Positions 33,377 through 41,091 of a DNA stretch of 64,000 nt are shown piece after piece. Numbering within the stretch: position 1 is the stretch's first letter; the number at the start of each line of letters is the position of its first letter. This DNA is from Pelomonas cellulosilytica. GTDB lineage: Bacteria; Pseudomonadota; Gammaproteobacteria; Burkholderiales; Burkholderiaceae_C. The translations under genes and the position numbers were made by a program. The notes under the pieces are model-generated. The model saw only the letters and a program-made list of their open reading frames with translations, did not search any database and was not told the origin of the DNA. The DNA is taken from NCBI RefSeq assembly GCF_021353265.1, contig NZ_JAJTWU010000003.1, positions 620,001 through 684,000 of the forward strand, in the 5' to 3' direction.

Positions 33377-33913
33377 TCAATGCATCTGGATGGAACCCTG
33401 AGCGCGGCCCTTGCCGGCGCGGGCGGGCGGGTTGCACAGGCCACAGACAAAGTGGCGGGCGATTTCGTGTGGGTGCGTCACGAACTGGCCGTTGCACTTG
33501 GAGCACTTCGTCAGCGTCAGCATGCCGTTGTCGACGAACTTCACGAGGCGCCAGGCGCGCGTGACGGACAGCATGGCTTCCAGACCCTGTGCCTGGGTCT
33601 GCTCCTGGTAGAGCTGGTAAGCCTTGATGACGGTGTCGATCTCGTCCATCTCGGCAGCCTTGTTCAGGTACTCGTGGATGTTCAGGAACAGGCTGGCGTG
33701 GATGTTGGGCTGCCAGGTCATGAACCAGTCCGTCGAGAACGGCAGCTGGCCCTTGGACGGCGACTTGCCGCTGACTTCCTTGTACAGGCGCAGCAGGCGC
33801 TCGTAGGACAGGTCGGTCTCGGACTCCAGCACCTGCAGGCGGGCACCGAGGTGGATCAGCTGAACGGCACGTTCGATCTGCTTGGCTTCGGTGAGGATGC
33901 TCTTGACGCGCAT
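33377..33913 (-). CDS. flhC: flagellar master transcriptional activator subunit FlhC
   Basis: A 178-residue protein starting MRVKSILTEAKQIERAVQLI and containing the family block QLPFSTDWFMTWQPNIHASL. The zinc-binding cysteines Cys137, Cys140, Cys157 and Cys160 (KCSKCNGQF, FVCGLCNPP) sit at the same positions as in E. coli FlhC. FlhD4C2 activates class II flagellar promoters. The ATG at 33913 is conserved; the longer frame is not. It lies 49 bp downstream of flhD. Confidence 0.97.
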   Translation of the reverse strand: MRVKSILTEAKQIERAVQLIHLGARLQVLESETDLSYERLLRLYKEVSGKSPSKGQLPFSTDWFMTWQPNIHASLFLNIHEYLNKAAEMDEIDTVIKAYQLYQEQTQAQGLEAMLSVTRAWRLVKFVDNGMLTLTKCSKCNGQFVTHPHEIARHFVCGLCNPPARAGKGRAQGSIQMH

Positions 33914-33962
33914 GGTGGGCTCCGGAATCTGTGACTGAGTGGGCAGTGAAGTGCGGGTGGGG

Positions 33963-34283
33963 TCAGGCGTGCTCGTGGCGGCCGGCCATGAGGATCGACG
34001 CATGCAGACGCGACACCGACTCGTTCGCACCCGGCTTGGTGTGGTTGGTCAGCAGGCCCCACACCAGGTCGTCGCTCATGCGGAAGGCGCACAGCAGCGT
34101 GTTGCCGGAAGCGATCTTCATGATCTGGGCCGGGCTCAGAGTGCCGATCAGCGTCGCCGTCTCCTCACTAATGCCCAGGCGGTACAGCGCCTGTTCACGG
34201 TCCGCACGGATGAGGCTCTGAGCCAGCATCAGGTAGGACAGGTTGGCTTCACGGATCTCGGCGAGCATTTGATCGGTGTTCAT
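33963..34283 (-). CDS. flhD: flagellar master transcriptional activator subunit FlhD
   Basis: A 106-residue helical protein with the FlhD blocks IREANLSYLMLAQSLIRADR, EQALYRLGIS and LCAFRMSDDLVWGLLTNHTK. The length is as in other betaproteobacterial FlhD proteins. It forms the heterohexamer with FlhC. The 5' leader (34284-34446) has CCGTTTC (34293-34299) repeated inverted as GAAACGG (34329-34335), so a leader stem may influence expression. Confidence 0.97.
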   Translation of the reverse strand: MNTDQMLAEIREANLSYLMLAQSLIRADREQALYRLGISEETATLIGTLSPAQIMKIASGNTLLCAFRMSDDLVWGLLTNHTKPGANESVSRLHASILMAGRHEHA

Positions 34284-34446
34284 GGCGGCGTTCCGTTTCG
34301 GAGAGTTGAAGGGGTGTTGCGGATCAGTGAAACGGATTGTGTTGACCGCCCTTCTCCAGCGATATCAGGCTCTGTCGGTGCGCGGCGTCCCCTTCGCAGG
34401 AAGGCCGTGTCAGGCAAATTCCTACAGCGGCGTCAGGGACCCAAAG
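34284..34446 (-). promoter_or_regulatory. flhDC upstream/leader region
   Basis: This is the non-coding stretch between flhD and the terminator of the TPR-like gene, so it must hold the flhDC promoter. An inverted repeat CCGTTTC-N29-GAAACGG (34293-34335) could fold in the leader. No clear -10/-35 pair can be assigned by eye. Confidence 0.4.
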
Positions 34447-34482
34447 CAAAGGCCCCGGCAGCTTGCGCTGGCGGGGCCTTTG
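34447..34482 (-). terminator. terminator after the TPR-like gene
   Basis: A perfect 11-bp inverted repeat, CAAAGGCCCCG (34447-34457) and CGGGGCCTTTG (34472-34482), encloses an extra CAGC/GCTG pair in its loop. It starts 22 bp after the stop of the minus-strand gene 34505-34975 and insulates flhDC from it. Confidence 0.78.
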
Positions 34483-34504
34483 TGAGGCAAGGGATACGGG
34501 AGCG

Positions 34505-34975
34505 TCAGTCGCGGGCGCGCTTCAGGCGCTCCAGTTCGATCATGGCCACCGGCACCAGCTCAGGCGCCTCGGCCTGCAGACTGTCGCGGCCGACACCACT
34601 TTGCAGTTCGGTCAGCACGCCGATGGCACGGTCCGTCTGTCCCAGGCCCGACAGCGCGAAAGCCAGCGTGTAGAGGCTCGGGCCATGCTTGACGCGAGCC
34701 TGCAACGCGCGGTCTGCATAGCCGGCGGCATGCTCCAGCTTGCCGGCGGCCAGCAGCAGCGCGGCCATGTCGGACAGCAGCTCGTGGCTCATCGGTTCGT
34801 CCTGCAGCGCGTCATACAGCACACCCAGGCCGCCGCCAAAGTTGCCCTTGGCCGCTTCGGCATACGCGGCGTTGCGGGCCCGGGCCAGCAGCATGGCGGG
34901 GTCGTTGGCCGGGACCGCGACGGGGCGGTGGCCGTTGCGTGGGGTGGTGCGTTGTGCGGTCGGTTGGGCGCGCAT
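34505..34975 (-). CDS. small TPR-like helical protein of unknown function
   Basis: 156 residues. A basic N terminus (MRAQPTAQRTTPRNGHRP) is followed by three helical hairpins resembling TPRs: AKGNFGGGLGVLYDALQDEP, AALLLAAGKLEHAAGYADRA and TLAFALSGLGQTDRAIGVLT. I do not recognise a named family. It lies between flhDC and the flagellins and has its own terminator, so it is a separate unit. A role as a chaperone or regulator is possible from position only. The ATG at 34975 is chosen; the frame upstream lacks conserved character. Confidence 0.6.
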   Translation of the reverse strand: MRAQPTAQRTTPRNGHRPVAVPANDPAMLLARARNAAYAEAAKGNFGGGLGVLYDALQDEPMSHELLSDMAALLLAAGKLEHAAGYADRALQARVKHGPSLYTLAFALSGLGQTDRAIGVLTELQSGVGRDSLQAEAPELVPVAMIELERLKRARD

Positions 34976-35159
34976 GGCGGGGGCTCCAGTCCGGCACAGG
35001 GGTTCGGCCGGGATGGGTCGCACTTTAGGAATGGGGCCAGCTGCCGATCCCTTGAAAAGCCGCGCTTTCCCGGGCCGCTTCCCGCGCCGGCGGCCGATCC
35101 GATGAACAGGCACCTGCATCGCCTTTTATTCAAAAGATCACGGCCTTGACAAATCGGCC

Positions 35160-35187
35160 TAAAGAAACTTGTCCCGCACTCCGATAG
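35160..35187 (+). promoter_or_regulatory. sigma-28 promoter upstream of flagellin gene 1
   Basis: TAAA (35160-35163), 16 bases, then TCCGATAG (35180-35187), close to the FliA consensus TAAA-N15-GCCGATAA. It implies a leader of about 220 nt before the flagellin ATG. Confidence 0.7.
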
Positions 35188-35415
35188 CCATTCCAACGCA
35201 CCCCGAAACGGGTTCGTGGTCCGGCTGGAAGGCCGAGGTGGTGTGACGACGCTCACGGGTGGCGTCACGGGCTTCAACGGTTGACTGGCGTCGGGCGTCG
35301 CTCCCGAAGGCGTGCCTCACGGCAGGCTTGAGGGAGCAGCACGGGTGCCTCACCCGGGCACTCGGGTCTTCGTCCGGCGCCTTGCCGGGTATATCAAGCT
35401 GAAAGGAAGCGCATC
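35188..35415 (+). other. long 5' leader of flagellin gene 1
   Basis: About 220 nt lie between the sigma-28 promoter and the ATG, with no open frame of note. Several short GC-rich inverted repeats are present, and a good ribosome-binding site (AAAGGAAG) stands 6-13 bases before the start. Leaders of this length suggest post-transcriptional control, but no known element was recognised. Confidence 0.45.
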
Positions 35416-36279
35416 ATGGCCTCTGTCATCAACACCAATTTGCTGTCGCTGAATGCGCAGCGCAACACCTCTGCGTCGCAGAGCTCGCTGGCCACCTCGC
35501 TGCAGCGCCTGTCCTCGGGTCTGCGGGTCAATTCCGCCAAGGACGACGCCGCCGGCCTCGCGATCTCCGAGCGTCTGAACGCCCAGGTCCGCGGCTCCAA
35601 CGTCGCCATCCGCAACGCCAACGACGGCATTTCGCTGTCGCAGACGGCGGAAGGCGCGCTGGCCAAGGTCAACGACTCGCTGCAGCGCATGCGTGAACTG
35701 GCGGTCCAGGCCCGCAACGCGACGAACACCAGCGCCGACAAGGACTCGCTGGACAAGGAATTCGGCGAGCTGTCCAAGGAAATCCAGCGCGTGCTGGGCG
35801 GCACGACCTTCAACGGCCGCGCCATCCTGGCAACCGACTCGGGCACCCAGACCTTCCAGGTCGGCGCCAACGTGACGAGCAACGACCGCATCGACGTCTC
35901 CACGTCCAACATGACGACCGCGACGGAAATCACGACCGTGGCCGGCTCGGACAACACCGGCACGGGCCGCGCCGTCATCGACAACACCGCCGACGGCACC
36001 GCCATCGATGGCGTCATCTCGAACATCGACACTGCGATCAACAAGGTCAGCTCCGAGCGCGCGACCCTCGGCGCCGCCCAAAACCGCATGGACCAGGTCA
36101 TCTCCAACCTGCAGATCTCGGTGGAGAACCAGAGCGCCGCGAAGAGCCGCATCACCGATGCCGACTTTGCGCAGGAAACCGCCAACCTCTCCCGAGCGAA
36201 CATCCTCCAGCAGGCAGGCAACGCGATGATCGCCCAGGCGAACCAGATCCCGTCGCAAGTCCTGTCATTGCTTCGATGA
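35416..36279 (+). CDS. fliC: flagellin 1
   Basis: A 287-residue short flagellin. The N-terminal D0/D1 starts MASVINTNLLSLNAQRNTSA and carries LQRLSSGLRVNSAKDDAAGL. The C-terminal D1/D0 reads QNRMDQVISNLQISVENQSA and ends QAGNAMIAQANQIPSQVLSL. Only about 100 residues lie between, so the exposed D2/D3 domains are essentially missing. The Ser/Thr-rich centre (STSNMTTATEITTVAGSDN) offers acceptors for O-glycosylation. It is preceded by a sigma-28 promoter and followed by a GC hairpin terminator. Confidence 0.96.
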   Translation: MASVINTNLLSLNAQRNTSASQSSLATSLQRLSSGLRVNSAKDDAAGLAISERLNAQVRGSNVAIRNANDGISLSQTAEGALAKVNDSLQRMRELAVQARNATNTSADKDSLDKEFGELSKEIQRVLGGTTFNGRAILATDSGTQTFQVGANVTSNDRIDVSTSNMTTATEITTVAGSDNTGTGRAVIDNTADGTAIDGVISNIDTAINKVSSERATLGAAQNRMDQVISNLQISVENQSAAKSRITDADFAQETANLSRANILQQAGNAMIAQANQIPSQVLSLLR

Positions 36280-36361
36280 CGCCGGGCCAGCACCGCTGGC
36301 CCTGAGTGAAGCGTCCACTCCGAAGACGCAAAACCTCACGCCTCCAGCACAAGCACCTTGA

Positions 36362-36389
36362 ACGCCGCCCCGCCCTGGCGGGGGGCGTC
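36362..36389 (+). terminator. terminator after flagellin 1
   Basis: A GC-rich stem ACGCC(G)CCCCGCC / GGCGGGGGGCGT with a 2-base loop and one bulge is followed by TCTTTC. A first hairpin, GGGCCAGC-ACC-GCTGGCCC, lies at 36284-36302 just after the stop. Confidence 0.6.
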
Positions 36390-36415
36390 TTTCAGGCGCC
36401 GTGTGAAAAAAGGAT

Positions 36416-36443
36416 TCAAGTCAATCCGTCGTGCCGACGATAA
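36416..36443 (+). promoter_or_regulatory. sigma-28 promoter upstream of flagellin gene 2
   Basis: TCAA (36416-36419), 16 bases, then GACGATAA (36436-36443). The spacing equals that before flagellin 1, and the -10 matches FliA at 7 of 8 bases. It lies 71 bp before the ATG. Confidence 0.65.
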
Positions 36444-36514
36444 GCATCCCAACGGGTTCGCGATTCATTCGAGGACTACGTACCAGACGCCCTCGTCAAC
36501 GAAAGGATTGAGTC

Positions 36515-37381
36515 ATGCCCCAGATCATCAACACCAACCTCGCCTCGCTGAACGCACAGCGCAACACGGCGATGTCCCAGTCGTCCCTGCAGGTGTCCAT
36601 GCAGCGCCTGTCGTCGGGCCTGCGCGTCAACTCCGCCAAGGACGACGCCGCCGGCCTGGCCATCGCCGAGCGCATGAACGCCCAGGTGCGGGGCTCTCAG
36701 GTCGCCATCCGCAATGCCAACGACGGTATCTCGCTGGCACAGACTGCTGAAGGCGCGCTGTCCAAGGTGGGCGACGCGCTGCAGCGCATGCGCGAGCTGG
36801 CGGTGCAGTCGCGAAACGCCACCAATACCAGTGCCGACAAGGACTCGCTCGACAAGGAGTTCGGCGAACTCGCCAAGGAAATCCAGCGCGTGCTGGCCGG
36901 CACCACCTTCAACGGCAAGGCGGTGCTGGCCACCGAGTCGGGCACTCAGACCTTCCAGGTCGGCGCCAACACGACGGCCAATGACCGCATCGACATCGTC
37001 ACGAGCAACATGACGACGACGACCGAGATCACCACCGTCGCTGGCAGCGACAACACCGGCACGGGCCGCGCCGTCATCGACAACACGGCGGATGGCGCCT
37101 CGATTGACGCCGTCATCTCCAACATCGACACCGCGCTGGACAAGGTCAACGGCGAACGCGCGACGCTGGGCGCCTCGCAGAACCGGTTCGACGCCGTCAT
37201 CTCCAACCTGCAGGTCGCTGTGGAGAACCAGAGCGCGTCGCGAAGCCGCATCATGGACGCGGACTTTGCCCAGGAAACCGCCAACCTGAGCAGAGCACAG
37301 ATCCTGCAGCAGGCCGGCAACACGATGGTGGCGCAGGCCAACCAGCTGCCGCAACAAGTGCTGGCGCTGCTGCGCAGCTGA
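36515..37381 (+). CDS. flagellin 2
   Basis: A 288-residue flagellin paralogue, highly similar to flagellin 1 along its whole length. This includes the central block (TSNMTTTTEITTVAGSDNT, then GRAVIDNTADGASIDAVIS). N terminus MPQIINTNLASLNAQRNTAM, C terminus QAGNTMVAQANQLPQQVLAL. It shares the small D2-less centre. RBS AAAGGATT precedes the ATG. It appears to be an independent unit with its own sigma-28 promoter. Recent duplication with gene 1 is likely from the shared centre. Confidence 0.95.
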   Translation: MPQIINTNLASLNAQRNTAMSQSSLQVSMQRLSSGLRVNSAKDDAAGLAIAERMNAQVRGSQVAIRNANDGISLAQTAEGALSKVGDALQRMRELAVQSRNATNTSADKDSLDKEFGELAKEIQRVLAGTTFNGKAVLATESGTQTFQVGANTTANDRIDIVTSNMTTTTEITTVAGSDNTGTGRAVIDNTADGASIDAVISNIDTALDKVNGERATLGASQNRFDAVISNLQVAVENQSASRSRIMDADFAQETANLSRAQILQQAGNTMVAQANQLPQQVLALLRS

Positions 37382-37579
37382 GTTCGACGACACTGGGGCA
37401 GGCGTCGCCCGCGGTCCGGCCCGGCCGGCACCGCGGCGGCGGCCAAAGCGCCAGCAGAGCAACAGATTGGACGTGGTTTGAGGTCTTGATCGGCCTTTTG
37501 GCCCCGCATCGCATCCGCAGAATTCGGTCCATCGAGTCTGGCTTTGAGCCGGCTCGGCGACTGACCCCAGGAGTGCGCG

Positions 37580-38461
37580 ATGCCCCAGACCATCAACACC
37601 AACATCAACTCGCTGAACGCTCAGCGCAATCTGAATGCCTCGCAGAGTTCGCTCGCGACGTCGATGCAGCGCCTGTCGTCCGGCCTGCGGGTGAATTCCG
37701 CCAAGGACGACGCGGCGGGCCTGGCCATTGCCGAGCGAATGAACACGCAGGTCCGCGGCATGAACGTCGCGATCCGCAACGCCAACGACGGCATCTCCCT
37801 GGCGCAGACCGCGGAAGGCGCGCTAGGCAAGATCGGCGACAACCTGCAGCGGATGCGGGAGCTGACGGTGCAGGCGCGCAACGCCACCAACAGCAGTTCC
37901 GACAAGGACTCGCTGAACAAGGAATTCGAGCAGCTCGGCTCGGAAATCTGGCGGATCATCAACGCCACGACCTTCAACAGCAAACCGATCCTGGCCGACA
38001 CGGCAGGGGTGGGGGCCGGCACGGGGCAGACGTTCCAGATTGGCGCCAACACGACGGCCAACGACTCCATCACGGTGACGGCGCTGGACCTGACGCAGGA
38101 CACGACCGTCACGAAACTGCTCGGCAGTGGCACGGTGCCCTTCCCCGCGCTGATCGACAACTCGGCCGACTTCGCCGCGCTGGGTACCGTTATCGACGAT
38201 ATCGACACGGCGCTGAACACCGTCAACAACACCCGGGCCACCTACGGCGCCATCCAGTCGCGCTTTGACGCTGTCATCTCCAACCTGCAGGTGGCCGTGG
38301 AGAACCAGACTTCCGCCCGCAGCCGCATCATGGATGCCGACTTCGCACAGGAAACGGCCAATATGAGCCGCGCCCAGATCCTGCAGCAGGCGGGCAACGC
38401 CATGGTGGCCCAAGCCAACCAGTTGCCGCAGCAGGTCCTGTCGCTGCTGCGGAACGGCTGA
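37580..38461 (+). CDS. flagellin 3, divergent centre
   Basis: A 293-residue flagellin with the same termini (MPQTINTNINSLNAQRNLNA; AGNAMVAQANQLPQQVLSLL). The central part differs: EIWRIINATTFNSKPILADT and then a Gly-rich GVGAGTGQTFQIGANTTAND, without the TTVAGSDN block of genes 1 and 2. It is thus a distinct minor or specialised filament subunit. RBS CAGGAG lies before the ATG. I see no clear sigma-28 element in the 198 bp upstream. A strong terminator follows. Confidence 0.94.
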   Translation: MPQTINTNINSLNAQRNLNASQSSLATSMQRLSSGLRVNSAKDDAAGLAIAERMNTQVRGMNVAIRNANDGISLAQTAEGALGKIGDNLQRMRELTVQARNATNSSSDKDSLNKEFEQLGSEIWRIINATTFNSKPILADTAGVGAGTGQTFQIGANTTANDSITVTALDLTQDTTVTKLLGSGTVPFPALIDNSADFAALGTVIDDIDTALNTVNNTRATYGAIQSRFDAVISNLQVAVENQTSARSRIMDADFAQETANMSRAQILQQAGNAMVAQANQLPQQVLSLLRNG

Positions 38462-38482
38462 GGAAATTTTTAGCCAAAGCCC

Positions 38483-38509
38483 TAAAGTCCACGCAAACCC
38501 GGCCGATAT
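38483..38509 (+). promoter_or_regulatory. sigma-28 promoter of fliD, overlapping a terminator
   Basis: TAAA (38483-38486), 15 bases, then GCCGATAT (38502-38509): the best FliA match in the window apart from motA. The -10 lies within the left arm of the terminator at 38501-38533. Confidence 0.82.
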
Positions 38510-38533
38510 CGCCTTGGCATATCGGCCTTTTTT
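38501..38533 (+). terminator. Rho-independent terminator of flagellin gene 3
   Basis: A perfect 9-bp stem, GGCCGATAT (38501-38509) and ATATCGGCC (38519-38527) with a 9-base loop, is followed by six T residues (38528-38533). It is 39 bp after the flagellin stop and 13 bp before fliD. Confidence 0.9.
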
Positions 38534-38546
38534 GCATTGCTGAGCC

Positions 38547-39998
38547 ATGGCCACCATTTCATCTCTCGGTATCGGAAGCGGTCTCGACGTCGAATCGGTC
38601 ATCACCAAACTGATGTCCGTCGAGCAGCAGCCGATCAATGACATCGCCCAGAAGACCGACGGCCTCAAGACCAAGCTGTCGACCTACGGCCAGATCCAGA
38701 GCTCGCTGTCGGCCCTGCGCGACGCCGCGTCCAAGCTGACCAGCCCCGACACCTGGGCTGGCGCAAAGGTTTCCTCCAGCGACGCCACGGCCCTCACGGC
38801 CGTCGCGTCGTCCGGCGCCGCCATCGGCAGCGTTTCCATCAGCGTCAGCCAGCTGGCGGCCGCGCAGACGCTGGCGTCCTCCACGTTCTCCAGCCCCACG
38901 GCCAGCATTGGCCAGGGTTCGCTGACGATCGAGTTGGGCAGTTGGTCGACCGACGCGAACTCGGGCACCACCAGCTTCACGAGCAAGCCCAGCACCACGC
39001 CGGTGACCATCGCCATCGCGCCGGGGCAGGACCAGCTCACGCAGATCCGCGACAAGATCAATGCGGCGGGCGCCGGCGTCACGGCAGCCGTCGTCACCGA
39101 TGCGACGGGCTCGCGGCTGACGCTGACGTCCCGCACCAGCGGTGAAAGCAATGCCTTCCGCGTGACCGTCAACGATGCCGACGGCAATGGCGGCGATGCC
39201 TCCGGGCTGTCGCAGCTCGCCTACGACCCCAGCACATCGGTCAGCCAGATGTCGCTGTCGCTGCCAGCCGCCAACGCGCGGGCCATCCTGAACGGCTTGC
39301 CGATCAGCTCCGAGACGAATTCGCTGACCTCCGCCATCGACGGGCTGAACATCACGCTGCTGCGGACCATCCCGCCCTCGCAGGCCGTCATGCTGAGCGT
39401 GACGCAGGATGCCGATGCCATCAAGAAGGCCGTCACCGACTTCACGACCGCCTACAACGCCGTCAACCAGCTGCTGCGGGCCCAGACCAAGTACGACTCC
39501 TCCAGCAAGACGGCCGCGCCGCTGCAGGGCGACTCCACGGCCGTCGGCCTGAACAACCGGCTGCGCGGCATCGTCGGCGGCTCCACGTCGATGAGCACGA
39601 CGCTGCATCGGCTGGCCGACATCGGCCTCGCACCGGGCTCCGACGGCAATCTGCCCACCACGGGCGCCAAGCTCGACGGCGCGCTGACCAATCTGACCGA
39701 CCTGAAGGCCTTCTTTATGGGCGTGGACAGCAACGACGGCAGCAACAGCGGCTTTGCGACGCAGATCCGCAGCCTGGTGGACCAGGCGCTGAGCGTGGAC
39801 GGCAGCGTGTCCTCCCGCCAGAAGGGCCTGCAGGCCGAGATCGACAGCAACAACAAGCGCGTGGATTCACTCAACGACCGGGCTGCCTCCACAGAGAAGC
39901 GGCTGCGCGCGCAGTACTCGGCGCTGGACACCAAGATGAGCCAGTACAGCAGCCTGTCCAACTACCTCACCCAGCAGCTCGCCGCACTGAACAAGTGA
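38547..39998 (+). CDS. fliD: flagellar filament cap protein FliD (HAP2)
   Basis: A 483-residue protein. The N terminus (ISSLGIGSGLDVESVITKLM) and the C terminus (DSLNDRAASTEKRLRAQYSA, then LDTKMSQYSSLSNYLTQQL) are the FliD_N and FliD_C coiled regions that pack under the cap. The middle (about 70-400) is Ser/Thr-rich, as in FliD domains D2-D3. FliD is exported with the chaperone FliT and promotes flagellin polymerisation at the tip. It starts the fliD-fliS-fliT group behind a sigma-28 promoter. Confidence 0.96.
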   Translation: MATISSLGIGSGLDVESVITKLMSVEQQPINDIAQKTDGLKTKLSTYGQIQSSLSALRDAASKLTSPDTWAGAKVSSSDATALTAVASSGAAIGSVSISVSQLAAAQTLASSTFSSPTASIGQGSLTIELGSWSTDANSGTTSFTSKPSTTPVTIAIAPGQDQLTQIRDKINAAGAGVTAAVVTDATGSRLTLTSRTSGESNAFRVTVNDADGNGGDASGLSQLAYDPSTSVSQMSLSLPAANARAILNGLPISSETNSLTSAIDGLNITLLRTIPPSQAVMLSVTQDADAIKKAVTDFTTAYNAVNQLLRAQTKYDSSSKTAAPLQGDSTAVGLNNRLRGIVGGSTSMSTTLHRLADIGLAPGSDGNLPTTGAKLDGALTNLTDLKAFFMGVDSNDGSNSGFATQIRSLVDQALSVDGSVSSRQKGLQAEIDSNNKRVDSLNDRAASTEKRLRAQYSALDTKMSQYSSLSNYLTQQLAALNK

Positions 39999-40016
39999 GC
40001 CTGGCGTCACGATGAG

Positions 40017-40041
40017 AAGGCGGCCCGCGAGGCCGCCTTTT
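40017..40041 (+). terminator. Rho-independent terminator after fliD
   Basis: AAGGCGGCC (40017-40025) and GGCCGCCTT (40031-40039) form a perfect 9-bp stem with loop CGCGA, followed by TT (T tract 40038-40041). It separates fliD from fliS, so fliS must have its own promoter or depend on read-through. Confidence 0.85.
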
Positions 40042-40161
40042 CGTTGTCTGGTCGAGACAAATAAGCGCACAGTTCCGTCGTGTTCCGCGGCAAGGCGGCT
40101 CAAGTCCGGCGGGCGGAGGCCGAAAAAACATTCAACAACGACGATGCCTCCGGCCCACCCC

Positions 40162-40608
40162 ATGTACGGCAACATGACCTCCCCCTTCGCAGCCCGCAAC
40201 CAGCGCGCCACCCTCTATGCCAAGGTTGGCCTGGAGACGGACGTGCAGGCCGCCAGCCCGCACCGTCTCGTGGCCATGCTGTTCGACGGCGTGTTCGACG
40301 CGATGGCTCAGGCCAGCGCCGCCATCCAGGCGCAGAACGTGGAGCTCAAGGGGCGGGCACTGACCCGCGCGGTGCGCATCCTGGACGAAGGCCTGCGTGC
40401 CGGCCTGGATCTGTCCGCCGGCCAACTGGCCACTGACCTGCGCGAGCTCTACGGCTACGTGTGCATGCGGCTGACGCAGGCCAACCTGCGCAGCGACCTG
40501 ACCGCCATCGAGGAATGCCAGCGTCTGCTGACGCCCGTGCGCGAGGCGTGGACCGCCATCGCCGGCACGCCGGCCGCCCAGGGCGACGGCGCGAGGCGAG
40601 CCGCGTGA
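40162..40608 (+). CDS. fliS: flagellin export chaperone FliS
   Basis: 148 residues with the FliS core YAKVGLETDVQAASPHRLVA, MLFDGVFDAMAQASAAIQ and a C-terminal helical bundle including DLRELYGYVCMRLTQANL. FliS wraps the flagellin C terminus and keeps it unfolded until export through FlhA. Two starts are possible, the ATG at 40144 and that at 40162 (MYGNMTSPF); neither has a strong ribosome site. I prefer the second, as family members often open with MY. fliT follows 41 bp later. Confidence 0.92.
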   Translation: MYGNMTSPFAARNQRATLYAKVGLETDVQAASPHRLVAMLFDGVFDAMAQASAAIQAQNVELKGRALTRAVRILDEGLRAGLDLSAGQLATDLRELYGYVCMRLTQANLRSDLTAIEECQRLLTPVREAWTAIAGTPAAQGDGARRAA

Positions 40609-40649
40609 GGCGCCGTCACTCCTTTGCAGATTCACCCGGTGACCCCGCA

Positions 40650-40949
40650 ATGAACTCCGAACTGCTGAACTACTACGAGGCCATCGAGCAGGCCAGCGCC
40701 GACATGCTGACAGCCGCTCGCACGGGCAACTGGGACGAAGTCGTCAAGCTTGAAGGCGCCTGCGTGCTGCTGATCTCGCAGCTGAAGGCCGCCGCGCACC
40801 AGAACCATCTGGCACCCGGCGAGTCGCAGCTGAAGACGCGCATCATGCAGCGCATCCTGCTCAATGACGCCGAGATCCGCCACCTCGCCGAGCCCTGGCT
40901 GGAAGACCTGGACCATGTGCTGAAGGGCAAGAGCCGGCTGGTGCATTGA
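40650..40949 (+). CDS. fliT: flagellar protein FliT (FliD chaperone)
   Basis: A 99-residue helical protein with an N-terminal NSELLNYYEAIEQASADMLT helix, then a WDEVVKLEGACVLLI segment and a C-terminal KTRIMQRILLNDAEIRHLAE. Size, position after fliS and this pattern fit FliT, which binds FliD and, in enteric bacteria, also restrains FlhDC. Sequence conservation in this family is low, so the call leans on context. ATG at 40650 fits the family length. The stop is joined to a repeat motif AGCCCCTCGCCC. Confidence 0.85.
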   Translation: MNSELLNYYEAIEQASADMLTAARTGNWDEVVKLEGACVLLISQLKAAAHQNHLAPGESQLKTRIMQRILLNDAEIRHLAEPWLEDLDHVLKGKSRLVH

Positions 40950-41091
40950 GCCCCTCGCCCGGTCCCCGAGGGGACGGCGATGCAAGCGGCATAGAGTCGC
41001 TCGCACTTCGCTCAGGCCGGGCCCGGCGCCCGGCCCCCAAGCGTGATGCGTTCACGCGCCGAGCCCCTGCCTCGCGACTACCATCTCCGGC

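Noticed and set aside
34293-34335. flhD leader inverted repeat as a riboswitch
   Set aside because: The stem is only 7 bp with a 29-base loop and matches no known riboswitch core. It is kept only as a note in the leader feature.
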